From NCBI GenBank assembly GCA_016874115.1, contig VGVA01000011.1, forward strand, positions 1 to 33,874: DNA of 33,874 nt, in the 5' to 3' direction. The translations under genes were made by a program, and so were the position numbers. Below the pieces are notes generated by a model. The model did no database searches and was not told the origin of the DNA. It saw nothing but the letters and a program-made list of their open reading frames with translations. The DNA comes from Gammaproteobacteria bacterium (GTDB lineage Bacteria > Pseudomonadota > Gammaproteobacteria > Methylococcales > Methylomonadaceae). This document shows positions 19,055-26,553 of this stretch, one piece after another (the first letter of the stretch is position 1; each line of letters begins with the position of its first letter).

Positions 19055-20635
19055 TCACAAATTAATCTGCGTCGCCATTTTCACCGGAGTCAAATCGCGT
19101 ATTTGTTGCAGGATGTTGTCCGGCACGGGGTTGGGTACGCTGATAACCGCCATCGCCTGGTCTTTGACATCCGCCGTGCTGACTTGCATCCGCGTGATGT
19201 TGATGTTGGCATTGCCCAGCACGGAGCTGATTTGCGAGATAACGCCAGGGCGGTCGTCGTGGTGGGTGACGATGAGCGAGCCTTCCGGCACGGCTTCAAT
19301 GTCGAAGTGGTTAATGCTGACCAAACGTGGACGGCGACCACCCAGCAGTGCGCCGGATAAGGCGAATTTTTGGTCGCCGCATTGGCCGGTCACTTTGATT
19401 AATGAAACGTAGTCGGTAGACTCTTTACACACCGACTCCACCAGCCCAATGCCTTGGCGTTTGGCGATGTTTTCGGCATTGACGCGGTTGACGGGGGTAT
19501 CAAACTGCGCGCCCAGGACACCGACTAAGGCGGAAACGGACACGGGACGCACCGCCGCTTCCGCGGCTTTGCCGTAGAGCGCGACTTCGACTTGGGTGAT
19601 CGGCTTGGTGGCAAGGCCAGCCAGGATTTTGCCTAAAGCAGTCGCCAAGTTCATGAAATCGACCGATTTGCTCAAATCTTCTGCTGATACCCGCGGCAAG
19701 TTGAGCGCATTGACCGCTTCGCCTGTCTTCAAAAATAACACCGCTTGGCGGGCGATTTCCACGCTGACTGCCACCTGTGCTTCTGTGGTGGATGCGCCTA
19801 AGTGCGGGGTGAACACGATGTTGTCGAGTTCCAACAAGGGCGAATCTTTGGGTGGTTCGTTTTCAAACACGTCCAAGGCCGCACCCGCACATTGGCCGGA
19901 CTTTAAGGCTTCGTATAAGGCCGCTTCGTCTATCAAACCACCACGGGCGCAGTTGATGATGCGCGCACCTTTTTTCAATTTGGCAAGACGCTCGGCATTC
20001 AGGATGTTTTTGGTTTTTTCGATCAGCGGGCAGTGCAAGGTAATGTAGTCGGAGCGGGCGATCAAATCGTCCAATTCCACTGATTCTACTCCGTATTCCT
20101 GATAGATTTCCGGCGCGACGAATGGATCATAAGCAATGACATTCATCTTCAAACCGTGACCACGGGTGGACGCAATGCGGCCAATCGTGCCGAAGCCGAT
20201 GATGCCCAAGGTTTTGTGGGCAATTTCGACACCGACCAGCGAACGCTCCCACTTGCCTGCTTTAACCGAACGGTCGGCGGCAGGCAGGCGGCGGCTTAAC
20301 GACATCATGTGGGCAATCGCCAATTCCGCCGTGGTGGTGGCGTTGGCATCCGGCGTGTTCATCACGATTACGCCCATTTCGGTCGCCGCTGGAATATCGA
20401 CGTTATCCACGCCGATCCCGGCGCGACCGATCAGCTTCAGGTTTTTAGCAGCTTCCAGCACTTTTTTTGTCACTTTGGTGTCGCTGCGGATTAATAAGGC
20501 ATCGTATTCGCCGATGATTTCACACAAACCAGCTTCATCCAGCCCGGTTTGTACGTGGATTTTGATGCCGTCTTGCTCATTAAGATAGTTGATGCCCGCT
20601 TCGGAAAGCTTGTCGGAAATAAGGATTTTTTTCAT
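19055..20635 (-). CDS. serA: D-3-phosphoglycerate dehydrogenase
   Basis: SerA oxidises 3-phosphoglycerate with NAD+, the first committed step of serine synthesis. The 526-residue long form has an N-terminal catalytic domain, a Rossmann NAD-binding domain with GFGTIGRIAS, the GRAGIGVDNVDIPAA block and the catalytic histidine in FTPHLGASTTEA. It also has an intervening ASB domain (about 320-445) and a C-terminal ACT domain (VPEGSLIVTHHDDRPGVISQI onward). The ACT domain often gives serine feedback control, though not in all long forms. It is divergent from the TlpA-like gene, with 90 bp between them. Confidence 0.97.
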   Translation of the reverse strand: MKKILISDKLSEAGINYLNEQDGIKIHVQTGLDEAGLCEIIGEYDALLIRSDTKVTKKVLEAAKNLKLIGRAGIGVDNVDIPAATEMGVIVMNTPDANATTTAELAIAHMMSLSRRLPAADRSVKAGKWERSLVGVEIAHKTLGIIGFGTIGRIASTRGHGLKMNVIAYDPFVAPEIYQEYGVESVELDDLIARSDYITLHCPLIEKTKNILNAERLAKLKKGARIINCARGGLIDEAALYEALKSGQCAGAALDVFENEPPKDSPLLELDNIVFTPHLGASTTEAQVAVSVEIARQAVLFLKTGEAVNALNLPRVSAEDLSKSVDFMNLATALGKILAGLATKPITQVEVALYGKAAEAAVRPVSVSALVGVLGAQFDTPVNRVNAENIAKRQGIGLVESVCKESTDYVSLIKVTGQCGDQKFALSGALLGGRRPRLVSINHFDIEAVPEGSLIVTHHDDRPGVISQISSVLGNANINITRMQVSTADVKDQAMAVISVPNPVPDNILQQIRDLTPVKMATQINL

Positions 20636-20687
20636 GGATGTAAAAACCTAAAGAAAAGGCGCTAAAAATCCAATAGTTTACCAGCTT

Positions 20688-20696
20688 TGGTATAAT
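20688..20696 (+). promoter_or_regulatory. Extended -10 promoter of the TlpA-like gene
   Basis: TGG followed by TATAAT (20688-20696) is an extended -10 element. The -35 position is weak, as often with extended -10 promoters. The start site would be near 20703, about 23 nt before the ATG. Confidence 0.6.
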
Positions 20697-20725
20697 CCTG
20701 ATATGTTGCTAATAAGATATGGCTG

Positions 20726-21223
20726 ATGAAATTATTAATGCGCTTTGTGATTGTTCTGTTAATAGGCTTTCTCGGTCTGGTTTTCTGGGCTGGAATTAAC
20801 AAAGACCAGACCGCCGCCAACAGCAGCGAATTTACCACCATTACCGGCAGCAAAGTGGCGCTTAAAGATTTGCGCGGCAAACCTGTGTTAGTGACTTTCT
20901 GGGCGACAACCTGTGGCAGTTGCATGAAGGAAATACCGCATCTTATTGATCTTTATAACCGTTTTCACAACAAAGGTTTTGAGCTAATCGCCGTGGCAAT
21001 GGCTTACGACCCGCCTAATCAGGTTGTACAATTGGCAAGGGACAGGGCATTGCCTTATACCATAGCATTAGACATTAATGGCGAACACGCCAATGCGTTC
21101 GGCGGTATCTGGGCAACGCCAACCACCTATTTAATCGACAAAGACGGCAAGATCAGTTGGGAAACCATCGGCATGTTTGAACCCGACGAGCTTGCCGAAC
21201 GGATTGAGAAGCAGTTAATGTGA
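20726..21223 (+). CDS. TlpA/ResA-like membrane-anchored thioredoxin
   Basis: A 165-residue protein with an N-terminal membrane anchor (about residues 5-23) and a periplasmic thioredoxin fold. The redox motif is C63-G-S-C66 in TFWATTCGSCMKEIPH, and the cis-proline lies in IWATPTTYLIDKDG. Family members reduce disulfides outside the cytoplasm, for example in cytochrome c maturation or thiol peroxidase systems. The partner here is not evident. The next gene, hemJ, acts in haem synthesis, which is suggestive only. A tandem pair of hairpins follows, so it is likely monocistronic. Confidence 0.88.
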   Translation: MKLLMRFVIVLLIGFLGLVFWAGINKDQTAANSSEFTTITGSKVALKDLRGKPVLVTFWATTCGSCMKEIPHLIDLYNRFHNKGFELIAVAMAYDPPNQVVQLARDRALPYTIALDINGEHANAFGGIWATPTTYLIDKDGKISWETIGMFEPDELAERIEKQLM

Positions 21224-21228
21224 GACTT

Positions 21229-21300
21229 AAAAATTTCCGATCACCCTGAGTCCTTCGATAAACTCAGGAGAGCCTTGTCGAAGGGTTGACGGAAATTTTT
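21229..21300. repeat. Large hairpin repeat 1 after the TlpA-like gene
   Basis: AAAAATTTCCG (21229-21239) pairs with CGGAAATTTTT (21290-21300). Inside, CCTTCGA (21252-21258) pairs with TCGAAGG (21278-21284), and CCTGAG (21245-21250) could instead pair with CTCAGG (21263-21268). It starts 6 bp after the stop codon and ends in T5, so it can act as a terminator. The inner sequence resembles widespread 'TTCGAC-AAGCTCAGG' intergenic repeats. Confidence 0.7.
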
Positions 21301-21311
21301 ATGCGATTGTA

Positions 21312-21379
21312 GTTAAGCCGTTATGCCCTTCAGCTTCGCTCAGGAGAGCGTTCGACAAGCTCACCACGAACGGCTTAAC
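21312..21379. repeat. Large hairpin repeat 2 after the TlpA-like gene
   Basis: GTTAAGCCGTT (21312-21322) and AACGGCTTAAC (21369-21379) are perfect 11-bp arms around a 46-bp centre. The centre contains TTCGACAAGCTCACC and CAGCTTCGCTCAGGAGAG, variants of the core in hairpin 1. Together the two form a paired intergenic repeat. Confidence 0.7.
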
Positions 21380-21431
21380 TGTTTTAGGACTGGTGGCATT
21401 AATGCTTATGCTTATGCTTATCGGGTTTTAA

Positions 21432-21437
21432 TATAAT
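21432..21437 (+). promoter_or_regulatory. Possible -10 element for hemJ
   Basis: TATAAT at 21432-21437 lies 22 bp before the hemJ ATG. No good -35 is seen, and the start site would leave a leader of only about 15 nt. Upstream is the triple repeat ATGCTT-ATGCTT-ATGCTT at about 21402-21419. Confidence 0.4.
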
Positions 21438-21458
21438 TTTTTAATTTTTAAATTACAA

Positions 21459-21884
21459 ATGCTCTGGCTAAAAGCATTACATTTAATCTTCATGGTCACC
21501 TGGTTTGCCGGGTTATTTTATCTGCCTCGACTGTTCGTCTACCACGCCATGAGCGACGACGCTGTCAGCATCGAACGCTTTAAGATTATGGAACGCAAAC
21601 TTTACTTCGGCATTATGACGCCGGGCATGGTATTAACTTTAGTGTTCGGCATCTGGATGCTTGTCAGTTATGCCTGGGATTTATATGGCAAAAGCGGCTG
21701 GCTGCATGCCAAACTCGGCTTATTAATGGTATTAATGGTTTACCATTTTGTCTGCGGCAAGTGGCTGTTGGACTTCAAACACGACCGCAACCGGCACAGC
21801 CATGTGTTTTACCGCTGGATGAACGAGGTGCCGGTACTGTTTCTGTTTGCGATTGTAATATTGGCGGTGGTGAAACCGTTTTAA
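21459..21884 (+). CDS. hemJ: Protoporphyrinogen IX oxidase, HemJ type
   Basis: HemJ oxidises protoporphyrinogen IX to protoporphyrin IX in bacteria lacking HemG or HemY. The 141-residue membrane protein has four hydrophobic segments. It carries the family N-terminus LKALHLIFMVTWFAGLFYLPRLFVYH with His8, the MERKLYFGIMTPGM block, and GWLHAKLGLLMVLMVYHF. No ribosome site is clear before the ATG. Two ATTAAT palindromes nine bases apart (21722 and 21731) are created by the codons TTA-ATG-GTA-TTA-ATG. Confidence 0.92.
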   Translation: MLWLKALHLIFMVTWFAGLFYLPRLFVYHAMSDDAVSIERFKIMERKLYFGIMTPGMVLTLVFGIWMLVSYAWDLYGKSGWLHAKLGLLMVLMVYHFVCGKWLLDFKHDRNRHSHVFYRWMNEVPVLFLFAIVILAVVKPF

Positions 21885-21957
21885 CGGCTTAGCAACCCAG
21901 TTATTAATGATTAAACCGCGGTTGTGATCGGGTGCTTTTATATTTGAATCCCTTATA

Positions 21958-22059
21958 ATGGCATTAACTACTGTCCCACAGACTATGTCGCGGCCTGAGC
22001 TATTAAACGACTATACAGCGTACCCATTAATGGTCATTAATTTATCCGCGCCTGAGTGA
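21958..22059 (+). CDS. Possible 33-codon ORF just before ruvC
   Basis: An open frame MALTTVPQTMSRPELLNDY... ends in TGA five bases before the ruvC start. It holds two ATTAAT palindromes (22026, 22036), used as Leu-Met and Ile-Asn. There is no ribosome site, and TATAAT at 21954-21959 overlaps the ATG. If that is the ruvC promoter, the full frame is not transcribed. An internal ATG at 21985 is an alternative. Low confidence. Confidence 0.25.
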   Translation: MALTTVPQTMSRPELLNDYTAYPLMVINLSAPE

Positions 22060-22063
22060 CTGA

Positions 22064-22561
22064 ATGCGAATTTTAGGCATAGACCCCGGCTCGCGATTAA
22101 CCGGCTACGGCATTATTGAAGACACGCCGCGCGGCTTTCAATATATCGCCAGCGGCAGCATTCGCTCGACGGCGGATTACTTCCCCGACCGCCTTAAACA
22201 GATCTTTGAGAATTTATTGCACGTGGTAGAGCAATACCAGCCGGAACAAATGGCTATAGAACAGGTATTTATGCACATTAATGCCGATTCGGCGCTAAAA
22301 CTGGGCCAGGCGCGCGGCACGGCGATTTGCGCGGTGCAGGCGGCGGGTTTGCCGGTATTTGAATATTCCGCCAAACAGGTTAAACAAGCCGTGGTCGGCA
22401 AGGGTAACGCCGCCAAATCTCAGGTTCAGCACATGGTGAAAATTCTGCTAAATATTCAGGGCGAACTGCAAATTGACGCCAGCGATGCGCTCGGCATTTG
22501 CCTGTGCCATGCCCATTATCAACAGACGGCAATGCGGTTGCAGAAGGGTTTGGGACAGTGA
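22064..22561 (+). CDS. ruvC: Holliday junction resolvase RuvC
   Basis: RuvC cuts Holliday junctions symmetrically, working with the RuvAB migration motor. The 165-residue protein has the four acidic catalytic residues at the E. coli positions: Asp7 in GIDPGS, Glu66 in AIEQVF, and Asp138 and Asp141 in IDASDALG. Unlike many Gammaproteobacteria, yebC is not adjacent. The partner genes ruvA and ruvB lie downstream but are separated by other genes. Confidence 0.97.
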   Translation: MRILGIDPGSRLTGYGIIEDTPRGFQYIASGSIRSTADYFPDRLKQIFENLLHVVEQYQPEQMAIEQVFMHINADSALKLGQARGTAICAVQAAGLPVFEYSAKQVKQAVVGKGNAAKSQVQHMVKILLNIQGELQIDASDALGICLCHAHYQQTAMRLQKGLGQ

Positions 22562-22598
22562 ATTTTGCAAAGCCGATTAATGTCATTTCAAGCCCATT

Positions 22599-23006
22599 AT
22601 GAATAAATTACGCTGGAAATTATTTACAATTTTAGTTTTTGGATTTTCAGCGCCAATTTGGTGGACTTGGGCTGTTAGTAAGCTCATTTATGCAACTTAT
22701 ATTATGAGCGGATCGCCTGATAGACCAACAGTTACACATTTATGGGGTACAGTCTACACCCCATCATTTCTTTTCGGTATCGTAGTAGGGTTTGTAATTG
22801 CAAGGTTAAGTAGTCCAAAACCTGTTAAGGGTTGGGTGCTTTTTATAAGTGCATTAGCCTTCGCTGAGGTATTGATTAATATTGTGTCTGCTATATCAAT
22901 TGAAGAACTTCGCTTGACATTGATATCAACTGGAAACTTGTTCTTTTTCATAGGAACGGCTTTAGTCCCTGGAGTTTTCGCTATGCCGGAAAGAAATATA
23001 AGATGA
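22599..23006 (+). CDS. Unknown four-helix membrane protein between ruvC and ruvA
   Basis: A 135-residue protein with about four hydrophobic segments (near residues 8-30, 50-67, 77-99 and 107-128). I recognise no family. It is AT-rich compared with its neighbours and uses many Ile and Phe codons. The stop overlaps the ruvA start (ATGA at 23003-23006), so ruvA translation may be coupled to it. This unusual position inside the ruv cluster suggests either a late insertion that adopted the operon or an envelope gene that travels with it. It has one ATTAAT (about 22875). Confidence 0.7.
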   Translation: MNKLRWKLFTILVFGFSAPIWWTWAVSKLIYATYIMSGSPDRPTVTHLWGTVYTPSFLFGIVVGFVIARLSSPKPVKGWVLFISALAFAEVLINIVSAISIEELRLTLISTGNLFFFIGTALVPGVFAMPERNIR

Positions 23007-23611
23007 TCGGCTTTTTACGCGGCAAACTCATCCACAAAGCCCCGCCCTTATTGTTGTTGGACGTGCAAGGCGTCGGCTACGAAGTGGAAGCGCCGATGAC
23101 CACCTTTTACAATCTGCCTGCCTTAGGCAGCGAAATTTTGCTTCACACCCATCTGGTCGTACGGGAAGACGCCCACATATTGTTCGGCTTTTCAACCGAA
23201 GCCGACCGCGCCATGTTTCGCACATTAATCAAAGTTAACGGCGTCGGCCCCAAGCTGGCGTTAACCATCCTTTCCGGCCTGACCGGCGAAGAATTTCATC
23301 GCTGCATCTTTCATAACGATGCACATGCCCTGGTGCGTTTACCGGGCGTAGGCAAGAAGACCGCGGAACGATTAATCATAGAAATGCGCGACCGCTTGCC
23401 GGATTTAGGCGATTTGTCCGCATCCGGCGCGGCAACTGTCAGCACCGTTTTGTCACCGGCCATGACCAACCCCAAACAAGAAGCCATCAGCGCCTTATGC
23501 TCTCTGGGTTACAAACCGCCGGATGCCAGTAAAATGGTGCAAGGCATTAATACTGATGGCCTTACTTGTGAGGAGATTATTCGGTTAGCATTGCAAGGGG
23601 CGGCGAAGTAA
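23003..23611 (+). CDS. ruvA: Holliday junction DNA helicase subunit RuvA
   Basis: RuvA binds the four-way junction and loads RuvB. The 202 residues start MIGFLRGKLIHKAPPLLLLDVQGVGYEV (OB fold). Helix-hairpin-helix motifs follow at LIKVNGVGPKLALTILS and LVRLPGVGKKTAERLIIEM. The C-terminal domain that contacts RuvB starts near KQEAISALCSLGYKPPDA. Its start overlaps the preceding unknown gene by four bases. The next gene is vapB rather than ruvB. Confidence 0.97.
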   Translation: MIGFLRGKLIHKAPPLLLLDVQGVGYEVEAPMTTFYNLPALGSEILLHTHLVVREDAHILFGFSTEADRAMFRTLIKVNGVGPKLALTILSGLTGEEFHRCIFHNDAHALVRLPGVGKKTAERLIIEMRDRLPDLGDLSASGAATVSTVLSPAMTNPKQEAISALCSLGYKPPDASKMVQGINTDGLTCEEIIRLALQGAAK

Positions 23612-23636
23612 TTTACTCAATTAATTCAATGCCGAA

Positions 23637-23665
23637 TTGACAAAACTCAACCCTACACTTATAGT
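23637..23665 (+). promoter_or_regulatory. Strong sigma-70-like promoter of vapBC
   Basis: A perfect TTGACA (23637-23642), a 17-bp spacer and TATAGT (23660-23665) precede vapB. It lies in the ruvA-vapB gap, giving the toxin-antitoxin pair its own promoter. Confidence 0.82.
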
Positions 23666-23684
23666 CTTACTTATTTCTTACTTA
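23666..23684 (+). promoter_or_regulatory. Direct repeats, candidate VapB operator
   Basis: CTTACTTA occurs at 23666-23673 and 23677-23684, 11 bp apart (one helical turn), directly after the -10 box and over the expected start site. VapB-VapC complexes usually repress their own promoter, so this is a likely operator by position. VapB operators are more often inverted repeats, so the call is tentative. Confidence 0.45.
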
Positions 23685-23691
23685 ACGCATC

Positions 23692-23961
23692 ATGGCTTCC
23701 GTCAACGTTAAATTATCCAGCAAAGGCCAATTAATTATCCCCAAACCTGTACGGGACGCTTATCATTGGGAAACGGGCCAAGAACTGACTTTAACCGATA
23801 CCGGCAACGGCATTCTGTTACAACCGAAAGCCCCTTTCGCCGAATCCACGCTTAGCGATGTGGCAGGCTGTTTGCCTTATGTCGGCAAAGCCCTGTCCAT
23901 TGATGACATGAACCAAGCCGTGGCGGAAGGACTGAAGGCGCAATTTCATGATTGCGGTTGA
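23692..23961 (+). CDS. vapB: AbrB/MazE-fold antitoxin (VapB)
   Basis: An 89-residue antitoxin that should bind and neutralise the PIN toxin encoded next, and repress the operon. The N-terminal swapped-hairpin DNA-binding domain reads VKLSSKGQLIIPKPVRDAYHW. The C-terminal part (about 55-89) would wrap the toxin. It overlaps vapC by 14 bp, so translation is coupled. It carries one ATTAAT (about 23732). No clear ribosome site precedes the ATG. Confidence 0.88.
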   Translation: MASVNVKLSSKGQLIIPKPVRDAYHWETGQELTLTDTGNGILLQPKAPFAESTLSDVAGCLPYVGKALSIDDMNQAVAEGLKAQFHDCG

Positions 23962-24340
23962 CACCAACGTCGTCGTTCGCCTACTGACCAAAGACGATGC
24001 CGCGCAATTCCAAAAATCCTATCAACTGTTTGATAATAATGATGTTTTTATTACCGACAGCGTCATCCTTGAAACCGAATGGGTGCTAAGGTTTGCTTAC
24101 GGCTTTGACGGCAAGCAAATTTCAACAGCTTTTAATCAACTACTCGGCTTGCCGAATGTAAATGTAACCCAACCAGCCTTGCTTGCCCAAGCTATTGCTT
24201 GGCACGAAGAGGGACTGGACTTTGCCGATGCCTTCCATTTGGCATATAACCAATATTGTAAGATTTTTTACACGTTTGACCAGAAAATGAGCAAGGTGGC
24301 AAGTAAGATAGGCAGTTGTAAGGTCAATGTGCCGACTTAG
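23948..24340 (+). CDS. vapC: PIN-domain ribonuclease toxin (VapC)
   Basis: A 130-residue PIN-domain protein. The metal-binding acids are Asp5 in VDTNVVVRLL, Glu42 in ILETEWVL, and Asp91/Asp94 in LDFADAFHLA, with Asp111 as a fourth. VapC toxins cleave tRNA or rRNA loops and arrest growth when free of VapB. All key residues are kept, so it looks functional. It overlaps vapB by 14 bp. The pair separates ruvA from ruvB. Confidence 0.9.
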   Translation: MIAVDTNVVVRLLTKDDAAQFQKSYQLFDNNDVFITDSVILETEWVLRFAYGFDGKQISTAFNQLLGLPNVNVTQPALLAQAIAWHEEGLDFADAFHLAYNQYCKIFYTFDQKMSKVASKIGSCKVNVPT

Positions 24341-24543
24341 TTACGTAATCGTAGGTCACATTGCCGCGTTACGACTGCATGGATGCAGGAGGTAGGGCAA
24401 CGCAGGAGCAGTTGCCGAACGGTTATGTGACAATGAGATATTAAATGTCAGGTAGCGCAAGCGCAACCTGACCTACAAGACTGCATTCCCACGCAGAGCG
24501 TGGGAACGATGAAACATGGGAACTAAAAAAATAGGTCAAAGGT
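24341..24543. repeat. Intergenic palindrome cluster after vapC
   Basis: Nested inverted repeats fill this gene-free stretch. GTCAGGT (24447-24453) pairs with ACCTGAC (24466-24472), and GTAGGTC (24351-24357) pairs with GACCTAC (24470-24476). TTCCCACGC (24486-24494) pairs with GCGTGGGAA (24498-24506) across 3 nt. The last is a type of GC-rich palindrome often scattered between genes in related genomes. ATTAAT is absent. Confidence 0.65.
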
Positions 24544-24990
24544 ATGGAAGGTGAAAAAGTTTTCATAGAAGTTATCGAACAAGGAATACAACGATTTATT
24601 TCAGTTGAAGCAAAGCGAACTAAAGAAAATTTCTTTCAAATAGTATCCGAAGCACCACTTGAGCATATTGATTATTATAAATGTGGCGATGTCGTCAAAT
24701 GCGCTTGGCGGTATTTTGGTAATGGCTTTGATGGCGGAATTGTTGTGATTTCCAAGTCTGATAAGAGCTTACCTGAATTCCCTGTCGGAACTAGAGTAAG
24801 AGTTTCTGAACATGCTGGTTGGAAGTCAAATTTTGTCGGCACTGTGGTTTCATTCCCAGAGCCATCGATAACAATGCTTGGCCCTGAATCTTTGTATTTG
24901 ATTGAGTTTGTTGAACCACAACAAGATAGAAACGAAGATTATACGTATACAAAAGCCCAAATATCTAATGTTTATCTTGATTTTGCTTAA
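24544..24990 (+). CDS. Unknown cytoplasmic protein
   Basis: A 148-residue protein I do not recognise. There is no signal peptide or membrane helix. It is rich in beta-strand-like stretches (VFIEVIEQGIQRFISVEA, FPVGTRVRVSEHAGWKSNFVGTVVSF, LYLIEFVEPQQD). The second half resembles small barrel folds that carry a G-x-V-x-V turn. AGGT and ATG are nearly adjacent, so the ribosome site is poor. It is AT-rich, without ATTAAT, and sits beside a toxin-antitoxin pair and repeats, which fits acquired DNA. An immunity or defence-associated role is possible but unsupported. Confidence 0.6.
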   Translation: MEGEKVFIEVIEQGIQRFISVEAKRTKENFFQIVSEAPLEHIDYYKCGDVVKCAWRYFGNGFDGGIVVISKSDKSLPEFPVGTRVRVSEHAGWKSNFVGTVVSFPEPSITMLGPESLYLIEFVEPQQDRNEDYTYTKAQISNVYLDFA

Positions 24991-25118
24991 AAAACAATTT
25001 GTGTGGTACTAGGCATGTAGATTGAGGTGAGCTTTTGAATCCCAACAAAAAAGACCGCCCCAATGTTAGGATTTGCCCCTTACCCACAGTCTACATTTAA
25101 TCCAAATTATTTGAATTA

Positions 25119-26153
25119 ATGCTCGAATCCGACCGCCTCATCACCGCCAAAGCTCAAGCTGACGAAGAACGCCAGGACCGCGCCATCAGGCCAAAGCGCC
25201 TGGCGGAATACATCGGCCAGCCGGAACTTAAGGCGCAAATGGATATCTTTATCCAGGCCGCTTTAGGGCGGAAGCAGGCGCTAGACCACGTCTTAATCTT
25301 CGGCCCGCCCGGCTTGGGCAAGACCACGTTGGCAAATATTATTGCCGCGGAAATGAGCGTCAACATCCGCCAGACTTCCGGTCCCGTATTGGAAAAAGCG
25401 GGCGATTTGGCTGCATTGCTGACCAATTTGGAAGCGCACGATGTGCTGTTTATCGATGAGATCCACCGCTTAAGTCCGCAGGTGGAAGAAATCTTGTACC
25501 CGGCGATGGAAGATTACCAACTGGATTTAATGATCGGCGAGGGCCCTGCAGCCCGTTCCATTAAGCTGGATTTACCGCCGTTTACTTTAGTCGGCGCGAC
25601 CACACGAGCGGGTCTGTTAACTTCGCCTTTGCGCGACCGCTTCGGCATCGTACAGCGGCTGGAATTTTATGACATTAATGAATTGGCTGACATTGTTATA
25701 CGCTCCGCAGCTGTGTTAAGTATCTCTATAGAAAACACTGGCGCCAAGGAAATCGCCCGCCGTGCCCGTGGCACTCCCAGAATTGCCAACCGGCTGCTCC
25801 GGCGGGTGCGGGATTTTGCCGAAGTCAAAGCGGATGGCGTGATAACCGATGCGATTTCCGGCCAAGCGTTGGACATGCTGCGAGTCGACACCAATGGTTT
25901 CGATGCGCTTGACCGCAAACTATTAATGGCAATGATCGAAAACTTTTCCGGCGGGCCGGTCGGTTTGGACACCTTATCGGCGGCGATCAACGAAGAACGC
26001 GGCACGATTGAAGACGTTCTTGAACCTTACTTGTTGCAGCAAGGCTTTATCATGCGTACACCCCGCGGACGCGTGGTTACGCAACAGGCTTATCTGCATT
26101 TTGGCTTAAAACCGCCGAAAAACGCAGTTATTAATGGAGATTTGTTTGAGTAA
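25119..26153 (+). CDS. ruvB: Holliday junction branch migration ATPase RuvB
   Basis: RuvB is the hexameric AAA+ motor that drives branch migration with RuvA. The 344-residue protein has [12 protein letters not shown], Walker [10 protein letters not shown] (62-70), Walker B FIDEIH (111-116) and sensor GATTRAGLL. The C-terminal winged helix ends with [22 protein letters not shown]. It is separated from ruvA by vapBC and an unknown gene, so its promoter must lie in 24991-25118 or further upstream. Its last codons overlap ybgC. Confidence 0.98.
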   Translation: MLESDRLITAKAQADEERQDRAIRPKRLAEYIGQPELKAQMDIFIQAALGRKQALDHVLIFGPPGLGKTTLANIIAAEMSVNIRQTSGPVLEKAGDLAALLTNLEAHDVLFIDEIHRLSPQVEEILYPAMEDYQLDLMIGEGPAARSIKLDLPPFTLVGATTRAGLLTSPLRDRFGIVQRLEFYDINELADIVIRSAAVLSISIENTGAKEIARRARGTPRIANRLLRRVRDFAEVKADGVITDAISGQALDMLRVDTNGFDALDRKLLMAMIENFSGGPVGLDTLSAAINEERGTIEDVLEPYLLQQGFIMRTPRGRVVTQQAYLHFGLKPPKNAVINGDLFE

Positions 26154-26553
26154 ACCCTTTGTGTGGCCGGTGCGGGTTTATTATGAAGACACCGATGCAG
26201 GCGGCGTGGTGTTTTACGCCAATTATCTAAAATATTTTGAGCGCGGACGCACGGAATACTTACGATCAATCGGCTTTGAACAGGACGATCTTATTAATAA
26301 TCAAGGCATTATTTTTGCCGTGCGCGCCATTAATGTAGACTACATTAAGCCCGCTCGCTTCAACCAATTACTGGAAGTCAGCACGAAAATTACTGCGGTT
26401 AAGAAAGTCAGCCTTGAATTTCAGCAACAAATTACCCATCATAACCAACTTTTAGTGTCCGGCGATGTGAGAATCGCCTGTTTGGATGCCATTACCCTGA
26501 AACCTACAGCCATTCCTAAAAATATAATAGGGCAGATCAAAGATGAACACTGA
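26146..26553 (+). CDS. ybgC: Tol-Pal system-associated acyl-CoA thioesterase
   Basis: YbgC is a hotdog-fold thioesterase encoded at the head of the tol operon. The [29 protein letters not shown] block holds the catalytic Asp and the helix of the hotdog fold. I prefer the TTG start at 26146 (135 residues), because GGAG at 26136-26139 lies six bases upstream. The ATG at 26134 would use that same sequence as codons and has no ribosome site of its own. It overlaps the ruvB end by 8 bp and tolQ by 11 bp. Confidence 0.92.
   Translation: MSKPFVWPVRVYYEDTDAGGVVFYANYLKYFERGRTEYLRSIGFEQDDLINNQGIIFAVRAINVDYIKPARFNQLLEVSTKITAVKKVSLEFQQQITHHNQLLVSGDVRIACLDAITLKPTAIPKNIIGQIKDEH

Noticed and set aside
24341-24543. 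CRISPR-like array
   Set aside because: The repeats are inverted and nested, of different sequences, with no regular spacers and no cas genes nearby.
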